Assembly: GCF_041227145.1 (NCBI RefSeq)
Contig: NZ_JBGFSP010000003.1
Location: 1,054,001-1,118,000, forward strand
Direction of reading: 5' to 3'
Origin: Bacteroides sp. AN502(2024)
Lineage (GTDB): Bacteria; Bacteroidota; Bacteroidia; Bacteroidales; Bacteroidaceae
DNA length: 64,000 bases
Positions 8,280 through 18,211 of this stretch are shown piece by piece. Below the pieces are notes generated by a model that was given only the letters and a program-made list of their open reading frames with translations, did no database searches and was not told the DNA's origin. Position 1 is the stretch's first letter; each line of letters opens with the position of its first letter. The position numbers were made by a program, and so were the translations under genes.

Positions 8280-8493
8280 TCCTCCTACATCCGTACTACC
8301 TTTGTCCCCTTAAAAATCATCTCTTGAAAAGGAATCAATCGATTCGCTCAACATGAAGTTCGATATTATTCGTCCCCCTTCATTTTCTTTGGGAAGCAAA
8401 AAAAGAGACTAATATATCGTTGTGATTGCATGATTTTAATCACCTTATCCAGCACTTCCCCCAAACTACTTAATTTATTTCTCTTGAATAACC

Positions 8494-8523
8494 TTTGATT
8501 ATCAAACAAAATCCGTATTTTTG
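8494..8523 (+). promoter_or_regulatory. Promoter of the metF-holB-ricT-gldH operon
   Basis: TTTG (8494-8497) and TATTTTTG (8516-8523) with an 18-nt spacer form a Bacteroides -33/-7 pair about 50 bp before metF. The stretch 8280-8493 before it shows no gene. Confidence 0.7.
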
Positions 8524-8574
8524 TCCCAATATGCATGTTTAATCCAATGTAGATAACAACATCAACGAAAAGGA

Positions 8575-9528
8575 ATGAAAGTAATTGATTCAATAAATAA
8601 TAATAAAGGTACAGCTTTTTCTTTCGAGATTCTCCCTCCTTTGAAGGGAACCGGAATCGAAAAGCTCTATCAGACAATTGACACTCTCCGAGAATTTGAT
8701 CCGAAATATATCAATATCACCACGCATCGCAGCGAATATGTCTATAAAGATCTCGGCAACGGACTTTTTCAGAGAAACCGCCTGAGAAGACGTCCGGGAA
8801 CAGTTGCCGTAGCGGCAGCCATTCAGAATAAATATAATATCACTGTAGTTCCTCATATTCTGTGCAGTGGTTTCACACGTGAAGAAACCGAATATGTTTT
8901 GTTGGATTTGCAATTTCTAAATATTACAGATTTGCTAGTACTCCGTGGAGATAAAGCTAAACATGAATCGGTTTTTACCCCCGAAGGAGACGGATATCAT
9001 CATGCGATTGAATTGCAGGAGCAGATTAATAAATTCAATAAAGGAATCTTCGTTGACGGTTCGGAGATGAAAGTCACCAACACTCCTTTCTCGTATGGCG
9101 TAGCGTGTTATCCGGAAAAGCATGAAGAATCTCCTAACATAGAAACAGATCTTTACTGGCTGAAAAAGAAGGTAGAAACTGGTGCGGAGTATGCTGTAAC
9201 ACAACTGTTCTACGATAACAAGAAATATTTCGATTTTGTGGAGCAGGCTAAGGCGGCAGGAATCAACATACCCATCATTCCGGGGATCAAGCCTTTTAAG
9301 AAATTATCACAACTAAGCATGCTCCCCAAAACATTCAAAGTGGATTTGCCGGAAGCTCTGGTGAAAGAAGCATTGAAGTGCAAAAATGACGCGGAAGCCG
9401 AACAAGTAGGTATCGAATGGTGCGTGGCTCAATGCAAGGAGTTGATGGAACATGGGGTTCCGAGCATCCATTTCTACTCCATTGGAGCAGTAGACAGTAT
9501 CAAGGAAGTAGCCAAAATTATTTATTAA
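8575..9528 (+). CDS. metF: Methylenetetrahydrofolate reductase
   Basis: 317 residues, normal for the family. It reduces 5,10-methylenetetrahydrofolate to 5-methyltetrahydrofolate with an FAD cofactor and so feeds methionine synthesis. Visible motifs are the N-terminal FSFEILPPLKG (the family's conserved FEFFPPK-like strand with the catalytic Glu), HILCSGFTREE, LLVLRGDK, the barrel strand FSYGVACYPEKHEES, GAEYAVTQLFYDN and IPIIPGIKP. It is the first gene of a rightward operon; holB starts 1 bp after its stop. The ATG at 8575 is well placed behind a clear promoter. Confidence 0.97.
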   Translation: MKVIDSINNNKGTAFSFEILPPLKGTGIEKLYQTIDTLREFDPKYINITTHRSEYVYKDLGNGLFQRNRLRRRPGTVAVAAAIQNKYNITVVPHILCSGFTREETEYVLLDLQFLNITDLLVLRGDKAKHESVFTPEGDGYHHAIELQEQINKFNKGIFVDGSEMKVTNTPFSYGVACYPEKHEESPNIETDLYWLKKKVETGAEYAVTQLFYDNKKYFDFVEQAKAAGINIPIIPGIKPFKKLSQLSMLPKTFKVDLPEALVKEALKCKNDAEAEQVGIEWCVAQCKELMEHGVPSIHFYSIGAVDSIKEVAKIIY

Positions 9529-9529
9529 T

Positions 9530-10654
9530 ATGTTTTTCAAAGACGTAATCGGACAAGAAGAAATTAAAAAACGACTCATTCAGGAAGTAAAGGAGGGGCG
9601 TATTCCGCATGCCCAACTCATTTGCGGTCCCGAAGGAGTAGGCAAAATGCCTTTGGCTATCGCCTATGCACGCTACATCAGTTGCACCAATCGGGGCGAG
9701 GAGGATGCTTGCGGTGTCTGTCCGTCTTGTGTGAAATTCAATAAGCTGGTACATCCGGATGTGCATTTCGTATTTCCCATCGTGAAAAGTGCAAAAGGAA
9801 AGAAAGAAGTGTGCGATGATTATATTGCCGACTGGCGGTCATTTGTTATCAGCCATCCTTATTTCAACCTCAACCATTGGTTGGGTGAAATGGATGCGGA
9901 AAACTCTCAAGCGCTAATTTATGCCAAAGAGAGCGATGAGATTCTGAAGAAACTCAGTCTGAAATCCAGTGAGGGAGGATTCAAGATTACGATTGTATGG
10001 TTGCCCGAAAAAATGCACCCGGTATGCGCCAATAAGTTGCTGAAGTTGCTTGAAGAGCCACCCGAAAAAACGGTTTTCCTGCTGGTATCCGAAGTTCCTG
10101 ATATGATTCTGCCCACTATTTTGAGCCGTACCCAACGTATGAATGTGCAGAAGATTGATGAAGCCAGTATCGACCGGGTACTACAGACGAAATATAATAT
10201 TTTGCCTGCCGACAGTATTGCCATTGCCCATCTGGCAAACGGGAACTTTATCAAGGCACTCGAAACGATTCATCTGAATGAAGAGAACCAGTTGTTTTTC
10301 GACTTGTTTGTCAGCCTGATGCGATTGTCTTACCAACGGAAAATCAGGGAGATGAAAATGTGGAGCGAGCAAGTGGCGGGCATGGGACGTGAGCGCCAGA
10401 AGAACTTTCTGGAATATTGCCAGCGCATGATTCGGGAGAATTTTATCTTCAACCTGCACCAACGCGACCTGACGTATATGACTATCAACGAACAGAATTT
10501 TGCAACCCGCTTTGCGCCCTTTGTCAACGAACGTAACGTGATGGGCATCATGGACGAATTAAGCGAAGCGCAACTACATATAGAACAGAATGTAAATGCT
10601 AAAATGGTATTCTTCGACTTCTCACTGAAGATGATTGTACTGTTGAAGCAATAA
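9530..10654 (+). CDS. holB: DNA polymerase III delta' subunit (clamp loader)
   Basis: 374 residues. It is a subunit of the clamp loader that puts the sliding clamp on primed DNA. The N-terminal AAA+ module shows GQEEIKKRL, a Walker A-like GPEGVGKM, a zinc module with four cysteines (SCTNRGEEDACGVCPSC), KLLKLLEEPPEKTVFLL (the family's LLKxLEEPP box) and ILSRTQR (SRC-like motif, with Thr in place of Cys). The C-terminal half is helical, as expected. The start overlaps the end of metF (TAATATG), so translation is probably coupled. Confidence 0.93.
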   Translation: MFFKDVIGQEEIKKRLIQEVKEGRIPHAQLICGPEGVGKMPLAIAYARYISCTNRGEEDACGVCPSCVKFNKLVHPDVHFVFPIVKSAKGKKEVCDDYIADWRSFVISHPYFNLNHWLGEMDAENSQALIYAKESDEILKKLSLKSSEGGFKITIVWLPEKMHPVCANKLLKLLEEPPEKTVFLLVSEVPDMILPTILSRTQRMNVQKIDEASIDRVLQTKYNILPADSIAIAHLANGNFIKALETIHLNEENQLFFDLFVSLMRLSYQRKIREMKMWSEQVAGMGRERQKNFLEYCQRMIRENFIFNLHQRDLTYMTINEQNFATRFAPFVNERNVMGIMDELSEAQLHIEQNVNAKMVFFDFSLKMIVLLKQ

Positions 10655-10670
10655 TAAATTATATAAACTT

Positions 10671-12068
10671 ATGGAATATAAACTTCATAATGGAAGCAAC
10701 GGCCTTTGCTGCAAAGGATGCTCCCGACAAGATAAAAAGCTAAACACCTACGATTGGCTGGCAGATATACCGGGCAACGCGGAGGAGAGTGACATGGTGG
10801 AAGTGCAATTCAAGAATACCCGGAAGGGATATTTCCGGAACAGCAACAAGATTAAATTGGAAAAAGGAGATGTGGTTGCCGTTGAAGCGGCTCCCGGGCA
10901 TGATATCGGCGTGGTTACATTGACCGGTCGGCTTGTTCCCCTACAAATGAAAAAAGCTAATTTCAAGACAGATATGGAAATCAAGCGTGTTTATCGGAAA
11001 GCTAAACCGGTGGATATGGAAAAGTTCAACGAGGCCAAAGCCAAAGAACATGCCACAATGATTCGTGCACGTCAGATTGCGCTGAATCTCAATCTGAATA
11101 TGAAAATTGGTGACGTAGAGTATCAGGGAGATGGTAACAAAGCTATTTTCTACTATATCGCCGATGAGCGGGTAGACTTCCGGCAACTGATTAAAGTATT
11201 GGCCGAGGCGTTCCGCGTACGTATCGAGATGAAACAAATCGGTGCCCGTCAGGAAGCAGGACGTATCGGCGGAATTGGCCCTTGCGGACGCGAACTGTGC
11301 TGCGCCACATGGATGACCAACTTCGTTTCTGTTTCTACCAGTGCCGCCCGTTTTCAGGATATCTCATTAAATCCGCAAAAACTTGCCGGACAGTGTGCCA
11401 AACTGAAATGTTGCCTGAACTATGAAGTAGACTGTTATGTAGAAGCACAAAAACGCCTTCCTTCGAAAGAGATAGAATTGGAAACGAAAGATGGCACTTT
11501 CTATTTCTTCAAAGCAGATATTCTAAGCAATCAGGTTTCTTACTCTACGGATAAGAACCTTCCAGCCAATCTGGTTACAATCAGTGGTAAACGTGCTTTT
11601 GAAGTCATCTCCATGAATAAAAAAGGGATAAAACCGGACTGTTTGATCGAAGAAGAAAAGAAATCGGAACCGAAGAAACCGGTTGACTTACTGGAGCAGG
11701 AAAGCGTTACCCGTTTTGACCGTAGCCGGAATAATAAAGATGGCGGCAATAATGCTAACCGGAATAACAAAAAGAAAAAGAAAGGGAACAATAATAACGG
11801 TAACCGCCCGCAACAACAAACGGCAGGTGGAAATCGTCCGCAGTCATCGGAAAACGGTAACAAGGGAGAAAGGGACAATCGACCGAGAAATAACAATAAC
11901 CGGAACAGAGGACAGAACCAGGGACGCCCGCAACAACAAGACCGACAACGGGAGCAGCAAGGACAAGAACGTCAAGAACGTCGTCCTAATCAGGAACGCC
12001 CTTCCAAGCCGGAAAGAAATCAGAATCAGGAGAAACTGCCCAATAATGAAAAGTCTACTCAAGAATAG
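10671..12068 (+). CDS. ricT: PSP1/RicT-type protein with disordered C-terminus
   Basis: 465 residues. The PSP1 core (about 40-300) includes GDVVAVEAAPGHDIGVVTL, RVDFRQLIKVLAEAFRVRIE, GGIGPCGRELCCATWM and KLAGQCAKLKCCLNYE, with the cysteine sets typical of RicT (YaaT). In Bacillus the RicT-RicF-RicA complex binds Fe-S clusters and assists RNase Y; a related role here is inferred. From about residue 350 to the end the protein is Asn/Gln/Arg/Lys-rich low complexity (NNKKKKKGNNNN, QREQQGQERQERR), a Bacteroidota addition that may bind RNA. It overlaps the next gene by 23 bp. Confidence 0.88.
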   Translation: MEYKLHNGSNGLCCKGCSRQDKKLNTYDWLADIPGNAEESDMVEVQFKNTRKGYFRNSNKIKLEKGDVVAVEAAPGHDIGVVTLTGRLVPLQMKKANFKTDMEIKRVYRKAKPVDMEKFNEAKAKEHATMIRARQIALNLNLNMKIGDVEYQGDGNKAIFYYIADERVDFRQLIKVLAEAFRVRIEMKQIGARQEAGRIGGIGPCGRELCCATWMTNFVSVSTSAARFQDISLNPQKLAGQCAKLKCCLNYEVDCYVEAQKRLPSKEIELETKDGTFYFFKADILSNQVSYSTDKNLPANLVTISGKRAFEVISMNKKGIKPDCLIEEEKKSEPKKPVDLLEQESVTRFDRSRNNKDGGNNANRNNKKKKKGNNNNGNRPQQQTAGGNRPQSSENGNKGERDNRPRNNNNRNRGQNQGRPQQQDRQREQQGQERQERRPNQERPSKPERNQNQEKLPNNEKSTQE

Positions 12069-12519
12069 TTTATTTATTCTATTCAGTGCTTACTTACTGA
12101 CAGCTTGCAATGATAATACAGTGTATCACTCTTATCAATCCCTCCCCGATGAGGGATGGGAAAAGAGGGATACACTCTCTTTTCAAATTGCCATAACCGA
12201 CAGTATTCCCACTACCCTCCGGCTTTTTGCGGAAGTCCGCAACAGAATAGGGTATCCTTATCATGACCTCCATTTATTTATCAGTCAGAATCTACAGGAT
12301 TCTACGGTATGGCACACTGACACGATTGCCTTCAACCTGGCTGATTCTACAGGAAAATGGACTGGACATGGATGGGGTAACATTTACCAATCGGAGACTT
12401 TCTTTAAATCTGTCCTTCCCTTGCATTCCGGTAACTATACCATCAAAGTGATAAACGGAATGAAAGATGAAAAGCTACAAGGATTGAACGATATAGGCAT
12501 CCGTATTGAAAAACAATAA
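12046..12519 (+). CDS. gldH: Gliding-motility-type lipoprotein GldH
   Basis: 157 residues starting at the ATG at 12046, inside the 3' end of ricT in another frame. The frame is open further upstream, but that part is an out-of-frame reading of the ricT low-complexity tail. Residues 1-20 are a lipoprotein signal (FSAYLLTACND). The body matches GldH: LPDEGWEKRDTLSFQI, LRLFAEVRNRIGYPYHDLHL, GKWTGHGWGNIYQS. Gut Bacteroides do not glide; the protein is kept in many of them and may act in envelope biogenesis. It ends 4 bp from the convergent rodA gene. Confidence 0.85.
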   Translation: MKSLLKNSLFILFSAYLLTACNDNTVYHSYQSLPDEGWEKRDTLSFQIAITDSIPTTLRLFAEVRNRIGYPYHDLHLFISQNLQDSTVWHTDTIAFNLADSTGKWTGHGWGNIYQSETFFKSVLPLHSGNYTIKVINGMKDEKLQGLNDIGIRIEKQ

Positions 12520-12523
12520 AAGT

Positions 12524-13981
12524 TTAAAGCCTTCTGCCACGACCTGCATCAATCCGCAGGAAAATGAACAGCAAGATCGTAAATCCCCATAAAGAAGAAC
12601 CTCCATAACTAAAGAAAGGCAATGGAATACCAATAACCGGGGTCAAGCCCAACACCATACCGACATTGATAAACAAGTGGAAAAGAAAAATACTGGCGAC
12701 CGAATATCCATAAACCCGGCCAAAGTTCGAAGTCTGCCGTTCGGACAAAAAGATTAATCGCAAAATCAGAATAAGGAATGCCAACAGGACAGCGGCCGAA
12801 CCAATAAACCCCTGTTCTTCACCTACTGTACAGAAGATAAAGTCGGTATCCTGTTCAGGCACATACTTCAATTTCGTTTGCGTACCATTCAGAAACCCTT
12901 TCCCTGTTAATCCACCGGAACCGATAGCAATCTTAGATTGGTTCACGTTATATCCGGCACCAGTTAAATCTTCTTCCAAACCCAGCACTACTTTAATACG
13001 GACTTGTTGATGAGATTCCAACACATTGTCAAATACATAATTACTAGAATATAGGAATCCGACAGAGCCAATTGTAAATAGAGCAATCAGGAAATACGTG
13101 CGTTGCCGCTCACTTAATGCCAGATAAATCAGATAGCCTATCATTACAGCACAAAGTCCCCATTGCACCCAAACCAGACTAAAGTGCATCCAATATTCCG
13201 ATATTAAATAGGCTATTAGCAATATGATCAGACTTCCACCAATGATATTACGGGTAGCAGTCCATTTCTTGCGATATACCCATACCATGCCACCGGCAAA
13301 TGATAGAATCAACAGCAATACGATAAATTCACCCAGCGGCGTAGGAGTATCGGCAATAAAAACTTCATCAAAACGGATGCCGACCACAAAGTAGATTACC
13401 GCGCATACGCCTGCGAAGAGGACTACCCCCGGCATTCCTTCACGATAAAGAACCAGAAAAAAAGCGAGATAGACTAATGCCGACCCGGTCTCCCGCTGAC
13501 CGATAATCAATAACATTGGAAGCAGAATGATAAATCCCAAGATAAAGGCACACTTCTCTTTTTTGACACTGAATGAATAAGCGTTCATGTATTTAGCCAA
13601 AGCCAAAGCCGTGGCAAACTTGGCAAATTCGGCAGGTTGCAGGCTAACCGGGCCCATCACCAACCAAGAGCGTGAACCTTTTGTATCCGGTGCTATGAAG
13701 ATGGTAACGATGAGCAAGAGAATCATTCCTACATATATAATGTACGCGAACATATCATACATACGGTCTTCCAGCATCAACAACACAAACCCGAGCCCGA
13801 AGGAACAGATAATCCACACAAACTGTTTACCGGCACGGGTCGAAAAATCCAGAAAATCACGTTCACCATAGTCGTAGCTGGCTCCGCAAACACTGAACCA
13901 TCCGCCAATAATCAGGAGCAGGTAAATACAAATCGTTACCCAGTCTAATGATTTCCACAAACTATCGTTCCTCGTTACCAT
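12524..13981 (-). CDS. rodA: Peptidoglycan glycosyltransferase RodA
   Basis: 485 residues, a SEDS-family membrane protein that polymerises glycan strands during cell elongation together with PBP2. Multiple hydrophobic segments run through the whole length. Family motifs include FAKFATALALAKYMN, GQRETGSALVYLAFFLVLYR, QSKIAIGSGGLTGKGFLNGT, FIFCTVGEEQGFIGS and a final PVIGIPLPFFSYGGSS. It contains an extra membrane region in the middle (about 200-300), common in Bacteroidetes RodA. The start overlaps the 3' end of mrdA by 20 bp. It is the last gene of the purH-mre operon. Confidence 0.95.
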   Translation of the reverse strand: MVTRNDSLWKSLDWVTICIYLLLIIGGWFSVCGASYDYGERDFLDFSTRAGKQFVWIICSFGLGFVLLMLEDRMYDMFAYIIYVGMILLLIVTIFIAPDTKGSRSWLVMGPVSLQPAEFAKFATALALAKYMNAYSFSVKKEKCAFILGFIILLPMLLIIGQRETGSALVYLAFFLVLYREGMPGVVLFAGVCAVIYFVVGIRFDEVFIADTPTPLGEFIVLLLILSFAGGMVWVYRKKWTATRNIIGGSLIILLIAYLISEYWMHFSLVWVQWGLCAVMIGYLIYLALSERQRTYFLIALFTIGSVGFLYSSNYVFDNVLESHQQVRIKVVLGLEEDLTGAGYNVNQSKIAIGSGGLTGKGFLNGTQTKLKYVPEQDTDFIFCTVGEEQGFIGSAAVLLAFLILILRLIFLSERQTSNFGRVYGYSVASIFLFHLFINVGMVLGLTPVIGIPLPFFSYGGSSLWGFTILLFIFLRIDAGRGRRL

Positions 13982-15824
13982 ACAATATCACTCTGTTACT
14001 AATTTCTTCCGCTCTTAATTCATTTTCCGGTGATAACTTCCCATTTATATATTGTTCCATCATCAATGCACCAACCGGCACTCCATAAGTAGCTCCCCAA
14101 CCACCGTTCTCCACATAGACAGCAATTGCTATCTTGGGGTTATTCATCGGTGCAAAGCCCATAAATACCGAGTGGTCGTGTCCACGATTCTGTGCAGTAC
14201 CTGTTTTACCACAGGCCTCCAACCCCGGAACCATTACAGACAGCATACGGCAGGTACCGCCAGTAGCAGCATTCCGCATTCCCTCCACCACTGATTCATA
14301 ATGCCTCTTCTCAATAGTGGTATAACGCGGTACACGATAGAGGCTATCTAACTGGTTATCCTGGATTTCCTTTACAATATGCGGTGTCACGAAATGTCCT
14401 CTGTTAGCAATCGTCGCCCCCAAGTTAGCAATCTGAAGAGGAGTGGACAGAATTTCTCCCTGTCCGATAGAGATACTGATTACGGTCAGCCCGTTCCAAT
14501 GTCCGCGATAAGCTTTATCGTAAAACTGTGCATTCGGAATCAAACCACGTTTTTCTCCTGGCAAATCGACCCCTAGTTTGTAGCCGAATCCCTGCGAAAC
14601 CATGTGGTCTTTCCAGACCGTTATGGCATTTTGTGGTGAACCGTATTTACGATCACCGAACATACGGAACAGTCCCCAACAAAAATAGGAGTTACACGAG
14701 GTGGCAATGGCAGGAATCAAAGGCAAGGGAGAACCATGGGCATGACAACCTACTGTCAACCTTCCGTAATGGAATCCATGCGAGCAAGGAAAGGCCGGAC
14801 TTTGCTCGGTAATAATTCCTTCTTGTAGGAAGGTCAGTCCCTGCGCTGTTTTAAAAGTAGATCCCGGAGGATACACCCCCATCAAGGCACGATTCAGAAG
14901 CGGTTTGGTAAGGTCGCGTTGCAAGGCCAAATGGTTCTTGCCACGCTGACGACCAATCATCAAGTGCGGATCGTAATTGGGAGAGGACACCAGACAAAGG
15001 ATTTCCCCGGTTTCCGGCTCGATAGCGACGATACTTCCAATCTTATTCTTTAATAAACGCTCGCCCAGCATCTGTAAGTCAATATCCAGACTCAATGTCA
15101 GATTCTTACCGGGGACAGAAGGGCGGTCATATTCACCATCCATATAATGTCCCTGAATACGACCGTGAGCATCACGAAGTAGAATCTCAATACCTTTCTC
15201 GCCACGAAGATACTTTTCATAAGATTTTTCGACTCCCAGTTTGCCGACATAGTCACCACGAATGTAGTATCCTTCTTCATCGGCCTCCATTTCTCTTGCG
15301 GAGACTTCGCCAATATCCCCTAAAGCATGAGCGGCAGCGTTGTATGTATATTGGCGAATAGTACGCCGTTGAATATAAAAGCCGTTGAACTTAAATAGTT
15401 TTTCCTGAAAAACGCCACATTCTTCTGCCGAAAGCTGCGACATAAACAACTGGTTGGTATAGCGGGAATATCCCGGATTACGGCGACGGTCTTTCATGTC
15501 GCTCATAATTTTGAGAAACTGTGCAGGGGTAATATTAAGCGATTGGCATAAATCGAGTGTATCCAGATTCTCTATTTCTTTCGGCACAATCGTTATGTCG
15601 TATGCCGGCTGATTGAATACCAGCAGTTTGCCGGTCCGGTCGTAAATAGCACCGCGCGAGGGATATTGGATTTTATTCAGAAAAGCGTTACTATCAGCAT
15701 TCTTTTTGTAGTCATCGGTGGTGATCTGCAATATAAAAAGACGTATCAGATAAATCAAGACAATGGAGATAGCAATACCTCCGATTACAAATTTGCGCTT
15801 CTCTAAGGTATAATCTTTTGCCAT
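13962..15824 (-). CDS. mrdA: Penicillin-binding protein 2 (elongation transpeptidase)
   Basis: 620 residues. There is one N-terminal membrane anchor (about 12-32, FVIGGIAISIVLIYLIRLF). The dimerisation domain follows (NAFLNKIQYPSRGAIYDRTG). The transpeptidase domain carries STFK (in YPPGSTFKTAQG), SCN (in IATSCNSYFCWG) and KTG (in ACGKTGTAQN). It cross-links peptidoglycan with RodA and the Mre proteins during lateral growth. It starts 2 bp after the end of mreD. Confidence 0.96.
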   Translation of the reverse strand: MAKDYTLEKRKFVIGGIAISIVLIYLIRLFILQITTDDYKKNADSNAFLNKIQYPSRGAIYDRTGKLLVFNQPAYDITIVPKEIENLDTLDLCQSLNITPAQFLKIMSDMKDRRRNPGYSRYTNQLFMSQLSAEECGVFQEKLFKFNGFYIQRRTIRQYTYNAAAHALGDIGEVSAREMEADEEGYYIRGDYVGKLGVEKSYEKYLRGEKGIEILLRDAHGRIQGHYMDGEYDRPSVPGKNLTLSLDIDLQMLGERLLKNKIGSIVAIEPETGEILCLVSSPNYDPHLMIGRQRGKNHLALQRDLTKPLLNRALMGVYPPGSTFKTAQGLTFLQEGIITEQSPAFPCSHGFHYGRLTVGCHAHGSPLPLIPAIATSCNSYFCWGLFRMFGDRKYGSPQNAITVWKDHMVSQGFGYKLGVDLPGEKRGLIPNAQFYDKAYRGHWNGLTVISISIGQGEILSTPLQIANLGATIANRGHFVTPHIVKEIQDNQLDSLYRVPRYTTIEKRHYESVVEGMRNAATGGTCRMLSVMVPGLEACGKTGTAQNRGHDHSVFMGFAPMNNPKIAIAVYVENGGWGATYGVPVGALMMEQYINGKLSPENELRAEEISNRVILYGNEER

Positions 15825-15826
15825 CG

Positions 15827-16324
15827 TTACTTCTTAATCCCTTCTATAGCTATGATACAGGTGACAGTCAGAATAGTGCAAAGAAGCACTCGCAGCAGTA
15901 ACAGCCAAATGCTGGTAAATGAAAAAAACTCAATGGAGAGTAATGCCAAGCTGTGCACAAAAACACTTACAGTCGTATATTTTAAGAAAGGACTGATTCC
16001 CATCGTCTTAAAAGAAGGGACAAGACTCTCCGGGTTGTCACGGGGCATGAACAGACGAAGCAAAGAGGGACGGAAAAAGGCAAGCAATACGGTAGCTGCC
16101 GCATTCATTCCCGGAGTATCGGAAAATATATCAATGATTAGCCCGAAGAAAAAAGCCCACAACATCAGTTCATTCCGGGAAGTGCCGGAACTGAACTTCA
16201 GTATAAAATAGATATAGAGAAAAGGTGTAGCATAGCCGGAAATATGTACATTATTAAGGATTAGCACCTGAAGAAGTACCAAGCCGATAAACCACCCGAA
16301 TCTATGTAGATAAGTAATAATCAT
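15827..16324 (-). CDS. mreD: Rod shape-determining protein MreD
   Basis: 165 residues, almost entirely hydrophobic with about five membrane segments (FGWFIGLVLLQVLILNNVHI at the start, LLLRVLLCTILTVTCIIAI at the end). Its size and its place between mreC and mrdA identify it. MreD joins MreC and RodA/PBP2 in the elongasome. Its ATG overlaps the stop of mreC by 4 bp (ATGA), so the two are probably translated together. Confidence 0.92.
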   Translation of the reverse strand: MIITYLHRFGWFIGLVLLQVLILNNVHISGYATPFLYIYFILKFSSGTSRNELMLWAFFFGLIIDIFSDTPGMNAAATVLLAFFRPSLLRLFMPRDNPESLVPSFKTMGISPFLKYTTVSVFVHSLALLSIEFFSFTSIWLLLLRVLLCTILTVTCIIAIEGIKK

Positions 16325-17166
16325 TCTTTCATCACCTTGTTTTCAAGTTTCTTCTGTTCCTCCTGACCTATGCGGGCTATCACCCGAACGTCACTCAACT
16401 TACCGAAATCAGTAGCCAGTTTGATTTTCAACAGGTAAGAAAGTCCGTCATTAGAGTCGGACATATCATCCACCGTTCCCACCATTATACCTTCGGGAAA
16501 GACGGTCGAGAAACCACTGGTTACTACTGTATCTCCCAAATTAAACTCTGCATGACGAGGCAGGTCTTTCAGATAAGCATAGCGCGAATCTCCGTGCTCC
16601 CACTTCAGGTAGCCGAAATAATCGCTACCGACAATCTTACAACTGATATTCGATTTACTGTTCAGTACTGAAATCACCACCGAATAGGAAGGAGATGTTT
16701 CATAGACAATCCCTACAATTCCATTACCGCCCACCACTCCCATTTCAGAACGAATACCGGAAGAGGAGCCTCTATCAAGCGTGACATAATTATCAACCAG
16801 ATTCAAACTGTTCTTTATCACATGCGCCTTAAACAACTGATAATCCGCCTGCGACACCTCCCGAAGGCTGTTAATTGTCATAGAATCGAGCTGACGCTCT
16901 CTCAATGCTTTTTCCAGATTAGTGATCTGTTGTTCGAGCACCATGTTACGGTCCAACAGATCCTCGTTGACCGATTTCAGATGGAAATAAGAGGAAATCC
17001 CTCCCGAAACTTCATAAACCGCCCCCACAACCGTATTGGCAGAAGTGAAGAATGCACTCTGCTGATAACGGTTGAACCGAAATAACAAAACAAAACTGGC
17101 TACCTCTAATAAAATGAAGAGGAACCAGTAATTGTATTTCAGAAGGAAGTTTAATAAATTCCTCAT
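16321..17166 (-). CDS. mreC: Rod shape-determining protein MreC
   Basis: 281 residues. There is an N-terminal membrane segment (NYWFLFILLEVASFVLLFRF), then a coiled coil (about 65-95, LDRNMVLEQQITNLEKALRE), then the periplasmic beta domain (YVTLDRGSSSGIRSEMGVVG, VVISVLNSKSNISCKI, FPEGIMVGTVDDM). It organises the periplasmic side of the elongasome. It lies 7 bp after mreB. Confidence 0.94.
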   Translation of the reverse strand: MRNLLNFLLKYNYWFLFILLEVASFVLLFRFNRYQQSAFFTSANTVVGAVYEVSGGISSYFHLKSVNEDLLDRNMVLEQQITNLEKALRERQLDSMTINSLREVSQADYQLFKAHVIKNSLNLVDNYVTLDRGSSSGIRSEMGVVGGNGIVGIVYETSPSYSVVISVLNSKSNISCKIVGSDYFGYLKWEHGDSRYAYLKDLPRHAEFNLGDTVVTSGFSTVFPEGIMVGTVDDMSDSNDGLSYLLKIKLATDFGKLSDVRVIARIGQEEQKKLENKVMKE

Positions 17167-17173
17167 TCCCGAT

Positions 17174-18196
17174 TTATCTCATTAAGAAAGAGAAACGGTC
17201 TACGTTCTTCAATGCCACACCTGTACCTTTGGCAACTGCGTGCAAAGGATCTTCCGCGATATGGAAAGGAATATTGATCTTATCGGTCAAACGCTTATCC
17301 AATCCACGAAGCAATGCACCACCTCCGGAGAGATAGATGCCATTGTGCACAATATCAGCATACAGTTCAGGAGGCGTATTTTCCAATGCGCTCAAGATAG
17401 CTGTTTCGATCTTTGAAATAGATTTCTCCAGACAGTGAGCTACTTCCTGATAACACACAGGCACTTCCATCGGAAGAGCTGTGATACGGTTCGGACCATG
17501 AACGATATAATCTTCCGGAGCATCATCACCCAATTCGGTTAAAGCAGCACCAACATTGATTTTGATACGCTCTGCCATACGTTCGCTGACTTTCACATTG
17601 TGCTGACGACTCATATATTCCCGAATATCCTCTGTCAGATCATCACCGGCTGTACGGATGGAGTTGTTGGAAACGATACCTCCCAAAGAGATCACGGCAA
17701 TTTCCGTAGAGCCACCACCTATATCGACAATCATGTTTCCTTCCGGAGCTTCGACATCGATACCGATACCGATTGCCGCAGCCATCGGTTCAAAAATCAG
17801 ATAGACGTCACGACCACCGGCATGTTCCGCAGAGTCGCGGACTGCACGAAGTTCGACTTCCGTACTTCCCGAAGGGACACCAATCACCATGCGAAGAGAA
17901 GGTGAGAACAAATGGTTGCGAGTATTCACCTGCTTTATCAAACCGCGCATCATCTGCTCGCAAGCATAGAAGTCGGCAATCACTCCGTCTCTCAACGGGC
18001 GGATAGTACGTATGTTTTCGTGGGTTTTTTCATGCATCATCTTCGCCTTCTCCCCCACGGCAATCATCTTTTCCGTACGGCGATCCAAAGCTACAACCGA
18101 AGGCTCATCCACCACGATTTTTCCGTTCGTGATAATGATAGTATTGGCTGTGCCCAAGTCCATTGCTATCTCTTGTGTAAAAGAAAATAATCCCAT
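17174..18196 (-). CDS. mreB: Rod shape-determining protein MreB (actin homologue)
   Basis: 340 residues, the normal length. It is an actin-like ATPase that positions cell-wall synthesis under the inner membrane. Visible motifs are the phosphate-1 loop MDLGTANTIIITNGK, GVIADFYACEQMMRG, the phosphate-2 loop VDIGGGSTEIAVISLGGIV and the adenosine motif IYLSGGGALLRGLD. It follows purH after 15 bp, so the cell-shape genes probably share the purH promoter; no separate -7 element was seen in the gap. Confidence 0.97.
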   Translation of the reverse strand: MGLFSFTQEIAMDLGTANTIIITNGKIVVDEPSVVALDRRTEKMIAVGEKAKMMHEKTHENIRTIRPLRDGVIADFYACEQMMRGLIKQVNTRNHLFSPSLRMVIGVPSGSTEVELRAVRDSAEHAGGRDVYLIFEPMAAAIGIGIDVEAPEGNMIVDIGGGSTEIAVISLGGIVSNNSIRTAGDDLTEDIREYMSRQHNVKVSERMAERIKINVGAALTELGDDAPEDYIVHGPNRITALPMEVPVCYQEVAHCLEKSISKIETAILSALENTPPELYADIVHNGIYLSGGGALLRGLDKRLTDKINIPFHIAEDPLHAVAKGTGVALKNVDRFSFLMR

Positions 18197-18211
18197 TCTT
18201 AATTCTTATTT

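Noticed and set aside
8366..8677. 103-codon minus-strand frame over the metF promoter and start
   Set aside because: Overlaps the well-supported metF promoter and 5' end; lysine/leucine-rich with no motif.
11683..12045. Upstream extension of the gldH frame
   Set aside because: It reads the low-complexity tail of ricT in another frame; the lipoprotein signal starts at the ATG at 12046.
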